From: Epichloe hybrida
Lineage: Eukaryota > Ascomycota > Sordariomycetes > Hypocreales > Clavicipitaceae
DNA: 64,000 nt
Direction: 5' to 3'
Assembly (NCBI GenBank): GCA_019022495.1
Contig: JAFEKR010000005.1
Span: 1,674,001 to 1,738,000, forward strand
Position 1 is the stretch's first letter. The number at the start of each line of letters is the position of its first letter. Under the pieces are notes generated by a model. That model did not search any database. It was given only the letters and a program-made list of their open reading frames with translations, and was not told the DNA's origin. The position numbers and the translations under genes are program-made. Below, in pieces: positions 11,437-25,492 of this stretch.

Positions 11437-14400
11437 AATCTAAAGCTTCTCTTACTAGCTACCTAAGAGTAATATAGGGGGGAGAATAACTTAACTTACT
11501 AGAACTATACTATATATTACTTAGGATTAGCTAGATAATAGTAATACTATAGCTAAGGATATACTATATTCTATAACCCTATCTAAAGCTATACCCTTTA
11601 CTATAGTAGTAAAAGAGGTAGTAATTAGGGAGTAAATTACCTAGCTTAAGTAACTTAAGAAACTATAGAATTAAGAAAAGAAGCTTACTAACTTAATATA
11701 ATCTTATAGAGAACTAGTAAAAAAAGGCTAAAAGGATAGTTTATCCTTAAGCCTTAGTAGCTAAGAAGTTAAGGTTTAAAATATTATAAAACTCTAATAC
11801 CCTATAAACCTATAGAAGTATAAGATATAGCTTAATAACCTTAACTATACCTTTAAGAGAGTAAAGAAAAAGTATTACTAGGATAACTAAAAGATTCTCT
11901 TTATACTTAACTATATATATATAAACTATTAGGCTAGATAGGACTAATATATTAAAGAATAACTAGCTAATAGTTAGGATTATCCTAAGGATAACTAGGA
12001 TAAGTTCTAAGACTAAACCCTTATATTACTTAAAGACTTTATAAGTTATAATGTATAAATAGCTATGTAGCTAGAAAACATAAAGTAAAAGAAGGGCTAG
12101 AGTTTTATTAAGTTTAGTATTTACTTAGATTTACTAGAGAAACACCTAGAATATACTCTAGAAAAGACTTATACTCTTATATTCTTTATAAAATTACTTC
12201 CTAACTTATAAGATTATATTAACTTATATATAAATATTACTAGTCTAACATAAGAAGATATTATATAACTTACCTAGTAATTCTAGGAGGTAATATTAAA
12301 GAATAAGCGAAAGCTAAATAATTTAGAAGAGAAGGGGCTATATAAGGTAGCTTAACACTAAAGATATAACTCCTTATAAGGGCATTAGCTAAATAGGGAC
12401 TAAAGAGATAAGGATAAGGATAAGAAAAAGACCCTAGCTACTTACCTAAATAATAATAAACTATAAGAAAGAAAATAATACTATAACTATAGTAGTATAG
12501 AGTATTTCTTTTATAATTATAATAAGCTAAGGAAAGACTAATAAGAAGGTTAGGAAAACTCCTAGAGGTAAAAGTAAAAGCCCTTACCTTTACCTTAGAT
12601 ACTAGGGTACTAGTAGGATACTAATTCCACACACTAGTTACTATCTATAGGCATAAAGACATTAAAACAGTAGTGAATCTTAATAGTTACGCTAAGATTA
12701 ATATTATAAGCGCTTAATTTACATAGACTTATAAGCTTTATTAGGCTAAGGCTATAACACTTATCTTAAAGGTAGTAAGGGCTCTAATAGTCCCCTAATA
12801 TAGTGTCTATAAGGTGCCTATTTTAATTAAAGATTTATAGGGTAAAGAGAAAGACCTTAAGTTACTATATATAGCTATTAATAAGGACCTAAGAGCAGAG
12901 GGAAGCCTTATATTAATTAGAATACATATACTTATAAAAGAATATATATATCTTTACTTATACTTATAAGAATAGTAGTTTAAAAAGAGAAAGGTAGCCT
13001 TTTTACTACTAACTCCCTATAAGTTTATAAAGGTAATATATAATAAGATAATTATATATACTATTATAGGTGTAATAGAAAATAAGTTTATCCCTCTTAA
13101 AGATAAAGAGAAGGCAAGAGTATATAGAACTATTAAAGATATCCTAGAGAAACTACATAAGTTTAAAGACATATTTGTATTAGATAAGGCAGGGAGCCTC
13201 CTATTAAAGAAGTTAACTAACTACGTAATTAATCTTATACTAGGAGCTACACCCTTATATAGACTAATCTATTCTCTCTCCTAAAGTAAGCTTAGAGAGC
13301 TCTAGGAATATATTAATAATAACCTAAAGAAAGGCTAGATAAGACCCTTAAAGAGCCTAGTAGGCGTGCCTATTCTATTTATACTAAAGAAGGATAGAAC
13401 ACTCTAGCTATACGTTAACTATTAAGGGCTTAATAAGGTAATATAAAAGAATTACTACGCTCTCCCTCTAATTTTAGAGATCCTTAATTAATGCTAAGGG
13501 GCCTATTTCTTTTCTAAGATTAATATTAAGGATATGTACTACTAAATTTATATTAAAGAGGGTAATAAGTAGAAGATAGCTTTTTGCATATATTATAGGC
13601 ACTATAAGTACCTTATAATGCCTTTTAAGTTAACAAATACCCTAGCTACTTTCTAGAGTTATATCTATAAGGCACTATATAGGCTAGTTAATACTATTTA
13701 TATAATGTATTTAGATAATATCTTAATCTTCTCTAAGGTAAAGGAGGAGCACACTAAATATATTAAGTAAGTTCTTAAATATATAAGGTTAGTAAAGTTA
13801 TATATAAAACCCTCTAAGTGCTTTTTTTATAAAGAATTAGTAAAATTCCTAGGATTTATTCTCTCTATTAATAGGATATTAATAGATACTTACTAGGTTA
13901 ATATAATTAGAGAATAGAAGGAGCTAATAAGTTTTAAGGATATATAGTTATTCCTTAGGTTCTATAACTTCTATTAATAGTTTATTTATAGATACTCTAG
14001 GATTATAGCACCTCTTTATATGCTAATAAAAGGTAGTTAAAATGGCATCTAGACTAGGAGGTTTATATTTAGAGAAAAGAAGTAGTTAGCGTTTAACTAG
14101 CTAAAAGATACCTTTTAGTAAGTACCTTTACTCTAATACTATAACCTAAGTTAAGCGGTATGTATTAAGATAAATACCTTAATTTTTATAATAGTAGGAA
14201 TCCTATCTTAGTAGGATAATAAGGGCTATTAGTATCTAGTAGCCTTTTAGTTAAGGAAGTTTATAGATACTAAATATAACTATAGTATAGCTAATTAAGA
14301 GTTACTTACTATAGTAAAGTTATTTAAACACTAGTAATATTATATTAAAGGCATAGAGACACCTATAGAGGTCCTATTAGACTATTATAACCTATAGACC

Positions 14401-15481
14401 TTTATAAGGTAATAGAAGCTAAATAGAAAATAGGCATAATAGTGTATATTCCTCTGCTCTTTCTATTTTATAATTAAGCATAGACTAGGGAAGAGTAACC
14501 TTACAGATATACTATTAAGAAGGTTTAATTATAAGGGCAAACCTATATTAAATAAGGCGCTCTTACTAAAGCTTTAAAGGAAGATAGTAAATATCTTTAT
14601 AGTAAAAAAAGAAGTACTAATATATTAAAGAAGTTATAGCATAACACTAGTCTTAGAACCTACTAAGGCAAGAGTAGCCTAGGTAAAAGGCTAGTTAGCT
14701 ACTATAAATCTAGTAATAGGTTAGCTAAATAAGGGTAATTTTAAAAAGAAAGTAGTATGTATTTAAGATATTAGTATAGTATAAGCAATTTAGGGGGCTA
14801 TTATATTACTAAATCCCTACTAATCCATAGTAAATAAACTATTAGCGTAACTACTATAGAAAGCATAGGACTAAGATCTAGATTTATAAAAGCGCGGAGG
14901 TAAGGTTAACTCCTAAGTAAAAGGGAGGGGAAAAGCTAGTCTATAGTTATATAATATAAGGGGTCTCCTAATATATAAAGACTAGGTAGTTATTCCACGG
15001 GAGCCTACCTTATAATAGAAGCTTCTATAGCTATACTATAATAATCTATTAGCAGGTTACTTTAGGACTAAACGCACTCTTAAACTACTAAAATATTACT
15101 ATTAGTAGCTAGTAATAAGTAAAGCTATTTTAGACTATATATCTAGCTATAGAGTATGCTAGCGCGTAGTAGCTAGGAGGCACTGCCTATATAGAAGCTT
15201 TAAATCGCTGCTAATACTAAGATAACTATAGGCAGAGATCTTAATAGATTTTATTATAGGATTGCTACTAGTACAGCTAGGTAACTAAGAAACTAACGTA
15301 GTCCTAGTGATTATAGACTAATTTACTAAGTACTCTATCTTCCTCCCTATATAGACTATAATTAACGTAGCTAAATTAGTAAAGCTATTTTATAAGGAGA
15401 TTAAGCTTTAATTTAGGGCGCTAGAGGGCATTATATCTAATAGAGGATTAGTATTTATAAGCTAATTCTAGTTAGACGTAT
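11437..15481 (+). pseudogene. Element D gag-pol relic, 5' part
   Basis: After the leader comes a gag-like region (11560-12600). Protease cannot be placed with confidence. The Ty3/Gypsy reverse transcriptase lies at about 13290-13880, with IRPLKSLVGVPILFILKK, MPFKLTNTLATF and YLDNILIFSK (family motif YLDDILIFS). RNase H follows at 14040-14450 and an integrase HHCC/core start at 15050-15480 (IDFIIGLLL, VLVIID-FTKY). TAG frequently replaces the expected Trp codon. The gene is cut at 15481 by element C and resumes at 22751. Confidence 0.85.
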
Positions 15482-15738
15482 TGTTGGTTGCACTAAGGTC
15501 CTGCGCAGGTAATAAATCCCGTATAAATTGAAGTCGATAATAGTTAGTTAGCTAGCTAGGAAAGAGAGAGAAGAGAGGGAAAGTCTAGATGCTAGAAAAG
15601 TGGGCGAAATCCGTATATAAGGCATAAAAGGGGGTGGCGAATTAATGTAGCTAATTATATTACGTGCATTGCGCCAGACCTATAATTAGTCTAGTCTTTG
15701 GCTATGATTAAACTAATAAAGATCCGAAGGAATTAACA
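15482..15738 (-). repeat. 3' LTR of element C (left copy)
   Basis: This 257-bp LTR is bounded by TGTTGG...AACA on the plus strand. The differences seen against the right copy are transitions (for example TTGAAGTCG here against TTAAAGTTA there). Confidence 0.88.
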
Positions 15739-18700
15739 CTAGTAATCTCTCTTTTTCCTTTATGGCTAAAGAGCTTAAAAACGTAATAAAAATCAGATTA
15801 AAGGAAAGTGTATACTAGTGAATCCCTTAATAGGAATCCGCTGCTTTAATTAGCGGTTATGGCATTAGTTAATTGAATTAATTTGTTAGTCCTTGCCTAA
15901 GCTCCTGTCTCCTAATATTACAGGTCTCTTTACCTATCCTTTAACATAAATTATTAATTTGTTTAAATTAATTAAAGAGGAAAGTGATGAATTTAGTAAT
16001 GCTTTTGTTATTATATTTGCTTAATTGTCGTTGCTGTTAATCCACCTAACTTCGTAGATCTTGTGCCTCTTATATAATTAACGAAGAGCTATAATATTAA
16101 TTATTAGTCTCTTCTCCTTTATGGTTCCTAGCTTTATAAGATATTTATATAATGAAAAAGAGTTAGTATAGAGAATCATAGGAATCCGAGGTATCTTTAA
16201 TCGGTCTATGATCTAATATAGAGTCGTAGAAATCGCGTAGGTAATATTTGCGCCTTAAACCATGCTATATAACTTAGAGGTAAGCATACTATAAGTAACT
16301 CTCTTGCTTTTTATTAAGCTATATATAATAATATTGCCTTTTATAATAAAGGTATTATTGTCTTGCATTATCTTGTTGCTAATTATAATTACGTATCTAA
16401 TCTATGAGCTTAAATCCTTGTTGTTAGCAAGCGATCTATTTATGAATACAAAGAGTTTTGCCTCTTTAAGAACTAAAGGGATGTATTATAGTTCGTGTTA
16501 TTAATTCTTAATCTGCTATTTAAGGCGTTTATTAAGGCGTGTGATATCTTTCCTAGAGGGTTCTTGGTGTTAAGCTGTAATTAATAGGTTATAGGAAGCT
16601 TCTAGTTAATATATAGTTATAATGTAGCTTCCTTAGGCTTGTTATTCTATGTAGTCTTGCTTTGCTATTAGGGATTAAGGATTAACTTCCTTAATTTTCT
16701 AACTCTAGCCTTTCTAGGTTAAGATTAATGAATTATCAGTGTTTTAGGTTAAGATACACCTGTTGAAGATAAGGGGATTCTTAGTAGTTAATTATTGCTT
16801 TTCTTTAGCTATGAAATTAGCCTTCTAGAGCTCTTTCTTTTCTTTTTAGAAGAAGTTATTATTGCTTAAGCCTAATGTATTATTGGTTTGTATTCTAATA
16901 ATACTAAAGAGGTTCTTATTATTCGGAGCTATAATTAATAAGCAGGGATTATAGGTTAAAGTTGTTATATTAAGGTTATCCCTATGGTAATGGAAGTATG
17001 TTGCTTACTAGTAGGTTCTAGCCTCTATGATCCTATAAAGAGGTCTGATTAATTTAATTATAGTCCCTTCTAGAAAGAGATGTGTAATTTGCTTTAGTAA
17101 TCTTATAATAATTAGCCTTGTTAGCACTATATGTGATTAAGTGTAGGCTTGTGTGATATTGCAAATCTAAAGGTAAATGCCTCTTTTTCTTAATGATAAA
17201 GCAATAGCTACAATGAGTTATTAGCTTGCTTGTTAAATTGTTAGCGATTGCGTTAGGATGAATTCCTTTCCTTTATTATTATAGCCTTATATAATGAGAT
17301 AAGATTTCTTGTATAGCGAGTCCGTTCCTTTGCCTTTAATTTCTCTAACTATACGAGAATTAAAGATTCTATGACCTCTGTGCTTTACTAGGTCAAACTT
17401 GATGAATTTGAATATATTACAAGCTTGTAAAGCGTTAATCTTAGCTTAATTAGACTGCTTAAAGGGGTTTTCCTAGGGTTATAATCCTTCCTTCTTAGTG
17501 AAGCTAAAGGGTAAGGTTCTAATTAGCCTCTTCCTTTACTATAAGGAATGCTATACTTAGCATCCCTTTAGTTATAACCTCTTTAATAAAGGCCTCCTCT
17601 TAATCTTTATTTATAAGTATATAGAGCTAAACTAAGCTAACGTCCTTCTTAGGGCTATAAGGTTTTCTTTTCCTTACTTTTATTCCTTTAGGGCGTGGTA
17701 ATAAGTCTTTAACTTAATAGCTTTCCCTTAAGGCCTTTTAGCCTTTATAAGCCTCCTTATTAGACTCTCCTATACTTATAAATTACACTATAAGGGCCTT
17801 TCTTAGTCTCCCTTGCTTTCTCTTAGCTAGTGCCTATAGCTCTTTACCTTCTTCTATTAGGGGATCTCTTTTAGTAGTAGTAGTTAGTTATATAGCTCCT
17901 TTTTTCTCTGTGTTACTTAGCTATTAATCTAGTGGATTATAGGGCTTTATCTCCTACTACTCTAGCCCCTCTATAGTACATAGGTCTTTATAATAGGGCT
18001 TTACTACTATAGAGCGAAACTTTACTAGGCTATAGGGTATATTAATAGTATAGGTCTCTCTATTAGTAGTAAGTAGCTTATATAGGCTATGCTAGCTACC
18101 TTTCTCTCTCTATATATATATATTAGCCTATAGGGGTAGCTAATATATAGGTGCTATATTAGGGCTATTCTAGGCTTTAAGGGTATTACGGACTTACTAT
18201 AAAGCTAGAAGACATTAGACTTTGTCCATTACCTTGCGAATTACCTTAGCATATTAAATAATAGAGACGGTTAGGGGTGACTTATTTATTATCCGCGGGT
18301 AGCCTCTAAAGACTAGTATAGTTAGGATAATACTATTTAGGCCTATAGAGTTATTAATAGCCTTAATAGCTATTTAGAGGCGTTACTCTAGCGTAAGCTC
18401 TGTTCTAATCAAGTTTATAATAATATTATAGGCTTGTTATAAAGGTCTGTGGTATCTCTTAACTTTTCTAATGCTATTATAAGCTTTAATTAGTATCTTA
18501 CTAGTCTTAATTAATATTAATCGAGCATAATGCTTAAATTTAGCGGAAGCGAAGTTGTTACTAGTATTATAAATAATCTAATCTAGAAGTCTAAGATAAG
18601 TATTAATCTAATATTCGCGGATTGCATCCTAGATGTCTTAAGCCTTCTGCTTCTTTAGATTAAGGAATTAGGCTGCTTGGAATAAGGTTACTAAATTAAT

Positions 18701-21700
18701 GATGTGAAGCACTAGTTAGCTATTGATTTACATGATATTAATAATAATCTTGTAGTTAAATTTATGGTTATCTTTAATTATAAACTTGAATTAACTAGGG
18801 GCCTTTCTATGTATCTAGTAATAGTGGCAGACTTTGGTTAATTTCTTAATTACCTAGCGTTTAACTTTGTAACTAGCTTAGTAAAGGATCTTTGCGAGTT
18901 ATTAAATAGAAGGGTAACTAAGTTAATAATGTAATTAACGGATATCTCCTTCTGAAAGATAGAAGGTAACTATTTCTCTTGCTTCTAGTAACTACTAAGG
19001 ATGGCCCTATTGTTATATAATAGGTATGGTTTTGTTGCCTTGGATAAGTATATTAGCAAGGTTATTAATCTTAACTTGCATTTTATCTATATTAGTAATT
19101 AAGAAGAGGAACGGGGTGGCTATGTTAAGGATATAGAATTTAAGCTCTCTAAGTTCCGTAGGTATATATAGGATTCCTCTTGTAACTACTAATCTAGCGC
19201 TAAATATAATGATTTGGGGTTTGTAGGGGGTTACCTTTAATAAAGGTATTAATCTTAGCAAAGCCTTTACTTATACCTCTTCTATAGTTGACTTTCCTGC
19301 GGTACTAGTGTTAAGCATAATCCCTCTGAAAACCTCTTTAGAATAGTGTTCTTTAGAGATATAGTAAATTAAGCCTTTATTACACTCTTGTGGCTTATAG
19401 AGCTCCTACCTAAGGAATGCGTGTTAGAAGGCTTGATTATTAAGGGTTACGAGGATATTAATGTTAGTGGCGTTATAGTTAGTCTGTAATCTGGAGTAGA
19501 AGAATTATATAATGCTTAGGTGTGCTATTAATAGTAGCTCCTCTATATTATTATTATTATCTTTAGCTTCTGTGTAAGCTAAAAGATATAATTCCTAATT
19601 CTAACCTAAGCCTTTATTAGGCTTATTATTATCCTACCCTTTATAGGAGGCAAGGAATGCCTGGAATCTCTTCTCTAAAGGGGGTATATAATATATTTTA
19701 CTAGCCTACTAGTAGTTCTTTTTCTTTTAATATTCTTTAGCAAAGTGATTAGAGGACTAGTAGCTGCTCTTGCTATATATAAAGCAGTGCTTAGTGCTTA
19801 GCCTAGGACTCTGTCTATAATAACTTCCTCTGCTATGGGGGGATGATTGCTATCCGTACTAATAATTAGTGAATATGGCCTCTAGAGGGTCTTCTTATTA
19901 GGACTAAAGGTATTAGGAGGGCCTCTTATTTAATTCTATGATAGTAATTACCTTACGGAGGTCTCTGGTAAGACTCTTAAAGCCTGCGGAGTGTATATAT
20001 TCTACTATCTAATATTTAGGCACACTAGTTATAGTGTTTAAGGCCTGCTTATAGAGTTTAGTATTTACTATTTTAGTAGGGTATAGGCCTCTATGGATTT
20101 TCTTAAGGGTTAATAATATAATCTTAAGGTAATTAAGCTTGCTTTTATTAGGATTTTTCTTAATTATGCTCTTTAGTATTATGCTACTTTATTTATAGTA
20201 ATAGAATTGCTAGTTACTTTCTATCTTAAAGCGCTAACAGATATAAGTAATTATCTCTTTATAGGAATAGTTATTCCTAAAGAGGTAATTAAGGTAGTAT
20301 TACTTAGTATTACCTATTAATATTGATTTTTAATTTTTTTTGGGGTCATTGGCTGTGGCCAATGCATCTAATTTTCAAGGAACCAAAAAAATTACTAGCA
20401 ATACCCAGCTAGTGCCACATATAACAACCAAATTTAATAATCACTGCAGTGTTAGGTAAAACATCAAGGAATAAGCTTTAAGCCATAAATTTAAGGGCTA
20501 AAAAGTCAATATAAAGTTTGTAATAAACTTTATAGCTGCGATTACGTAAGAGTCATAATTCGCGACCGCAGTCAAACTCAAATCCATTCGAGTTTTACTT
20601 ATAGCATAAATTGACATAATTCCCTCTTCCTCTGCGACCGTGTTTATTCTATCTCTTTATATCTCTTCTATCTTATAACTTATCCTTCAAAGCTCTAAGG
20701 TAAACTTGAACCCCAAAAAAAAAACACAACTCATCCTTAATTGCAGCCAATCCAATTCCTTACATCACCAAGTAGGTCATGGGCTACCAATCAACCAATT
20801 GACGACCAACTGATCAGATATTACCTATTAATATAATAGGGAAAGCCTTCTAATAATACGTTCAAGGAAGGTTAATTCTATTACACTTATTTTTAAAGAG
20901 CGTGATCTTTAGTGTTAAGAAGTTATATAGCTTTTTACTATAGCAGTCGCTATTCTTATATATCTTTATAAGCTCTAAGATTTTCTTTGTAATTTAATCC
21001 TTAGAGAGGAGTTACTATAAAGGCATAATTTATTATAAATAATAGTCCACTAGTTATTCTTAATAATAATTATCCAGATAGAGCTATTAATATAATAGGG
21101 ATTATCGCGAGGGTTCTTGTGAGGGTTTAAGTAATCTCTAGGGTTAGGGAAGGTTAATTTCTAGGGTAGGTTATCAGGGTTATTAATGTTAAGGTTCTAG
21201 GGGTTTAGAAGATTATAGTCTTTCTTGTAATCTTTTCTATAACTAAAGGGGCATTAAGGTTTAATAAAGCACTTTCTTAAGCAATACTAGGATTAAATAT
21301 CCTAGGCCTTGCCTAACGAGGACGCTATAATCTTGTAAAGAATTACGTAATTCTCTAACAATATCCTTAGACACCCTTTTAAAGGTGTCTTTAGACTAGC
21401 CTTTAAAGTCTTCTTAGAATAATTCCTATAGGTTATTATCTCTCTATCCTTAATGCTTACTAAGGTTAATAAATCTTGTAATTTAGTTATTAAGCTTAAG
21501 CTACGTAATAGTGTCTAGATCTAGCTTAATAGATTCTTTCTAGTTATATAAGAATTCATGAGTAAGCTATTAAAGGCGTGGGGGTAATTTATGCCTTTAA
21601 GGTCTCTTAGGGGTGATAATTAGAGCCTTGCTATTACTAGCAGCCCTTCCTCTTGTGGAAGGTCTAGATTTCTCTACTATTTTTAACTATAAAAGGAATG

Positions 21701-22488
21701 TTACTAATTTGTTGTTTTTGCTACTAATTAAGCTCCTGTGTTTGCCTATTGTTATTGCGAGGTTCTTCTTTTGCATTTTAGGAGCGTTATTACTCTAATG
21801 AAATCAGAAGGTTATGAAAATAGGAAAAGCGGAAGAAAAAGTAGTAAAAGTAGCAATAAGGACAAATCAATAGAGATAAAGAAAGTAATATAAGTTCTAA
21901 AAGTAACTAGAAAATAATAGGAAAAGTAATAAGGGAATAATAGGAATTACTACTTCCTGTTTTTTATAAAAAGGAGGGAAGGAGGTAATCTCTCTCTCTT
22001 GCTAATAAGCATAGGGCAAATAGCACTAAGAGTAAAGGGGGTAAAAAACAAGCCGTAGATGCTTGTATAAATAGATTGAAGGTCTGTTAGATAAAGGGAA
22101 TATTTATAGAGAAGTTGTAGATATATTAGCTAGCTTGGCTAAGGTTGTTTAATGTTAGGTTTGAAATAAATGCCTTACGGTAATAGATTCGGTTATTTGG
22201 TTAGTTTTCTTATAATAGACAATAAAATCAATAATTAACAACAATATCCTAGATAGATATAATGAAGTTATATCCCTAAGCCTAAGGGTTAATAGATTAA
22301 TTCCTTAGAAGCCTAATAAGCCTATAACTAGAATTCTAGTCTCTTTCTTTAGTATACTTATATAGTTATGCCTCTCTACCACAATAACCATTATGGTATA
22401 ACAAGGGGTAGTAGTAGTAGCGTCTATAAAAATATCTCTTCTTATAATACCTAGCTTATCTATAGTTATAAAGTTAACCACTAATTAG
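15739..22488 (-). pseudogene. Element C internal region with Copia pol relic
   Basis: About 6.7 kb of AT-rich sequence with no long ORF. The minus-strand ORF 19013-19261 gives the only clear Copia protein trace. Other open stretches (16304-16504 and 21613-21798 on the plus strand) are hydrophobic, low-complexity products of AT-rich DNA and are not taken as genes. A GC-normal patch at about 20330-20820 contains WGVIGCGQ-like residues but I could not assign it. Confidence 0.6.
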
Positions 22489-22745
22489 TGTTAGTTACAC
22501 TAAGGTCCTACGCAGGTAATAAATCCTATATAAATTAAAGTTAATAATAGTTAGTTAGCTAGCTAGGAAAGAGAGAGAAGAGAGGGAAAGTCTAGATGCT
22601 AGAAAAGTAGGCAAAATCCGTATGTAGGGCATAAAAGGGGGTGGCAAATTAATGCAGCCAATCATATTGCGTGCATTGCGCTAGACCCACAATTAGTCCG
22701 GTCTTTGGCCACGATTGAACCAATGAAGATCCGAAGGAATCAACA
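22489..22745 (-). repeat. 5' LTR of element C (right copy)
   Basis: This 257-bp copy pairs with 15482-15738. It ends AACA directly before the CGTAT target duplication. Its inner edge faces the probable primer-binding site at 22471-22488 (minus strand). Confidence 0.88.
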
Positions 22746-22750
22746 CGTAT

Positions 22751-24884
22751 GTTACCTGTTATATATAAAGCGTAGGCTTTTAATAGTATTTTACCCCTAA
22801 ACTAATAGGTAAATAGAGAGAATAAACTAAGTGCTTAAATATTACTTATAATACTTTATTAAAGAAAACTAATAGCTATAGCTAAAGCTACTCCTAATAG
22901 CTTAATTTATATATAATAATACTATTAATAGGATAATAGGTTACTCCCCTAACTACGCTCTTATAAGCTATTTACCTAAGTTTTATCTAGCTCTTAAGGG
23001 TAAGAGTAGGGAGGGGGAGGTCCTAGAAGCCTACGCATGCGTATAAAAGCTATATAAGGTTAGGGAGAAACTAGTATATAACTAAGTAAGAGCTACTAAA
23101 GTATAGGTAAAGTATTATAACTAATAACACTAGCTATTAACCTTAAAAAGAGGAGACTTAGTATTACTATTAGTAAAGAATATTAGACTTAAGGACATAA
23201 AACAGAAGCTAACCCCTAGATTTATTAGGCTATTTTAGATACTTAACGCTATAGGCAAATAAGCGTACTAACTAGCGTTACCTAATAAGTATAGTTAACT
23301 ATATAATATATTCTATGTTAGTCTATTAGAGCTATAGAATTACTAGAAAAACACTATAGATAAAGAAATACTAATACTAGACCTTAAAGATAAAGATAAT
23401 AAATTTAAAGTTAAAGAAGTTAAGGATTATAAGAAGACTTATAAAGGTAATAAATACCTAGTAAAATAGAAGGGTTAGCTAAGCAAATATAATTAATAAG
23501 TAGTAGCAAAAGATATAGAAGGCACTTAATATATAATTTAAGCCTTTTACTAAAGCAAAATAAGGAGAAAGTATAGTAAGTTATAAGTAAATTATAAGCA
23601 CTAAGGAATAATATTACTATAGTAAAGGCTTAATATCATTAGTTACCTAGAAATTTTACCTAGAGGCCTGTATTATATTATAAAAAAACAAAGGAAATAG
23701 CGCCTAAAGTATAAGTAAAGTAACTAGAAAACCCTTTATTATAGCCCCTAGATAGGAGATAATCTTACTATTAATAAACCTATACTTTACCTTATTCTTA
23801 TTAGCCTAAATTACCTCCTTTATAGTATAGAAGAAGTGGTGTACTACTATAGCCTAGGTAATATAGCCTAGATCTAATAAATAAAGCTAAAGAACTATGC
23901 ATACTTCTTATATAGCTATAGTATCCTCTAGGTTCTCCTATTAAAACATTAGTAAAGCCCTAGTAAATAAATAATAAAAAGCTAAGGGTAAACTAGAAGA
24001 GAGGGGAATAGGGCTATAGCTACTAAGGTAACTTATAACTATTACTAAGAGACTAGATAGCTCTAGTAAGAAATAAAGGTAGCTTATATAGAAAGGTTAG
24101 TGAATAATAAGTAATTAGGTTAGGATTTAATAGACTTAATATGCCTTTATAGCACTAGTTAACCTAAAGGTAATATAGTATAAGGTGTTTATATAGTTAA
24201 ATCCTATAACTAAGTTAAGGATATACTTAGTAAAGCTATAGCGAGTTTCCTCTAAAAAAACACTAATACCCTCTTTATTTAAGGTAGAAATAGTAACGCC
24301 TATAAGGGCCTATACTTACTTATAAATAACTATTAGATTAGAAAAGTTACTAGCTATTATTACTATAGCCTAGTATAGAAAAGTTAGTAAGTTAGAAGTA
24401 TATAGTAATAGAATACTAAGTAACTTACTATCTTATAGGTATTACTATACTTATTATATTAGAGATAACGCTTTAATTACTTATCCCTAGTAGCACTACT
24501 CCTAAGTAAAGAATAAGGAAAACTATATATAATTCTTAGTAAAGTAGCCTTAATTAGCAAGTACCTCTTAAAGTTAGTATAGCTAGTATATAAGTAATAT
24601 ATATAAGAGTACTTATAAAAGCAAATAGCATTAGATTCTATAATAAAATAGTAAGGATAGGTATATAATAAGTTAGGGTAAATAAAGTCTAATTAAAATT
24701 AATTAAAATAGTCTAGAGTTATAAGGAGGAAAAGGGAGTAATATAATAGTAAGTTATAATAAAATTTATATTATAAAGCTAACTAATTTATTTATTATTA
24801 TTTTTATTATTAGCTAGTTAGTAAATAGCTATATTAAGGCTAGGGAAAGCTATTTAGGAGCCTAGCTATAAGTAAGGGGATAAT
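22751..24884 (+). pseudogene. Element D pol relic, 3' part with chromodomain
   Basis: This continues the integrase broken at 15481. Around 23400-23560 the translation reads KEVKDYKKTYKGNKYLVK followed by KG, matching the fold of a chromodomain (an ILDHR..G..YLVKWKG type motif) that chromoviruses use to target histone-marked chromatin. The expected Trp codons are TAG. A purine tract (AAGTAAGGGGA, 24870-24880) precedes the 3' LTR. Confidence 0.75.
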
Positions 24885-25075
24885 TATAAGGCCTTACTTA
24901 TAACATAAGTACACCCCGCTAGCGCACTACGCTGTAGGGCTAGGTCCACGTGACACTAGCAAGCTACTAGCTATAAGTTAGCAACTCGCACGTATAACAC
25001 ACTTAGACCTAGCAAGCTTTAGTTAATATACGAACGCCCCTATACCTCTTGCCTAGCTATCCCTTTGTTCTCACA
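24885..25075 (+). repeat. 3' LTR of element D
   Basis: This 191-bp mate of 11246-11436 is followed by TAATA and then by the resumed RNase H of element A (ACTAAGACCTTAC...). Confidence 0.85.
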
Positions 25076-25492
25076 TAATAACTAAGACCTTACTTCTTAA
25101 CTAGGCTATATGCTTATCCTAGCTAGTGAAGTCTAAAAGAAAAGCACCTTTATAATCTAAGGTAATATTATATACTATAGCTCTACTAAGAGTAAGAGAG
25201 TCATAAGAAGTGTGCTTACCTCTAAGATCTACGGCATAGTTACTAGTGCTAATATAGCTTATGTAATCTTAATAACGCTTGGATTAGTCACTTATAGATT
25301 AAACCTTCCTACGATTCCTATTATTATTTATACTAATTTATACTTTTTATATAAATGCCTCATTAAACTTAGTACTATAAAAGCGAAGCACCTTATAATT
25401 AATATTATAGCCCTTCTTTAATTGTACGAGCGATAAGAGATCTACAAGATTAGATAGATTAATAGGAATAACAACCTTGCTAATACCTTCAC

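Larger units (their letters stand above)
15482..22745 (-). mobile_element. Element C: Copia retrotransposon nested in element D
   Basis: Direct LTRs of 257 bp at 15482-15738 and 22489-22745 are flanked by the 5-bp duplication CGTAT (15477-15481 and 22746-22750), all inside element D's integrase. The internal region reads on the minus strand: the 82-codon ORF at 19013-19261 resembles the protease-to-integrase linker of fungal Copia polyproteins (ATPFLFLITNIDKM). The sequence next to the right-hand LTR, read on the minus strand, is CTAATTAGTGGTTA, identical to the site after the 5' LTR of element B. The right LTR is therefore the 5' LTR. Total length is 7.3 kb. It is the youngest LTR element by nesting order. 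Confidence 0.88.
11246..25075 (+). mobile_element. Element D: Gypsy chromovirus-type retrotransposon, split
   Basis: LTRs of 191 bp lie at 11246-11436 (start TGTGAGGCC) and 24885-25075 (mutated start TATAAGGCC, end CTCACA). The 5-bp duplication TAATA is at 11241-11245 and 25076-25080. Removing element C and one copy of its TSD leaves about 6.6 kb, a normal Gypsy length. The integrase is followed by a chromodomain-like segment, which places it with the chromoviruses. The element inserted into the RNase H region of element A. It is heavily RIP-mutated and inactive. Confidence 0.9.

Noticed and set aside
16304..16504. 66-codon hydrophobic open frame inside element C
   Set aside because: It is on the opposite strand to the element's pol gene and is Leu/Ile-rich because of AT-rich DNA; not a gene.
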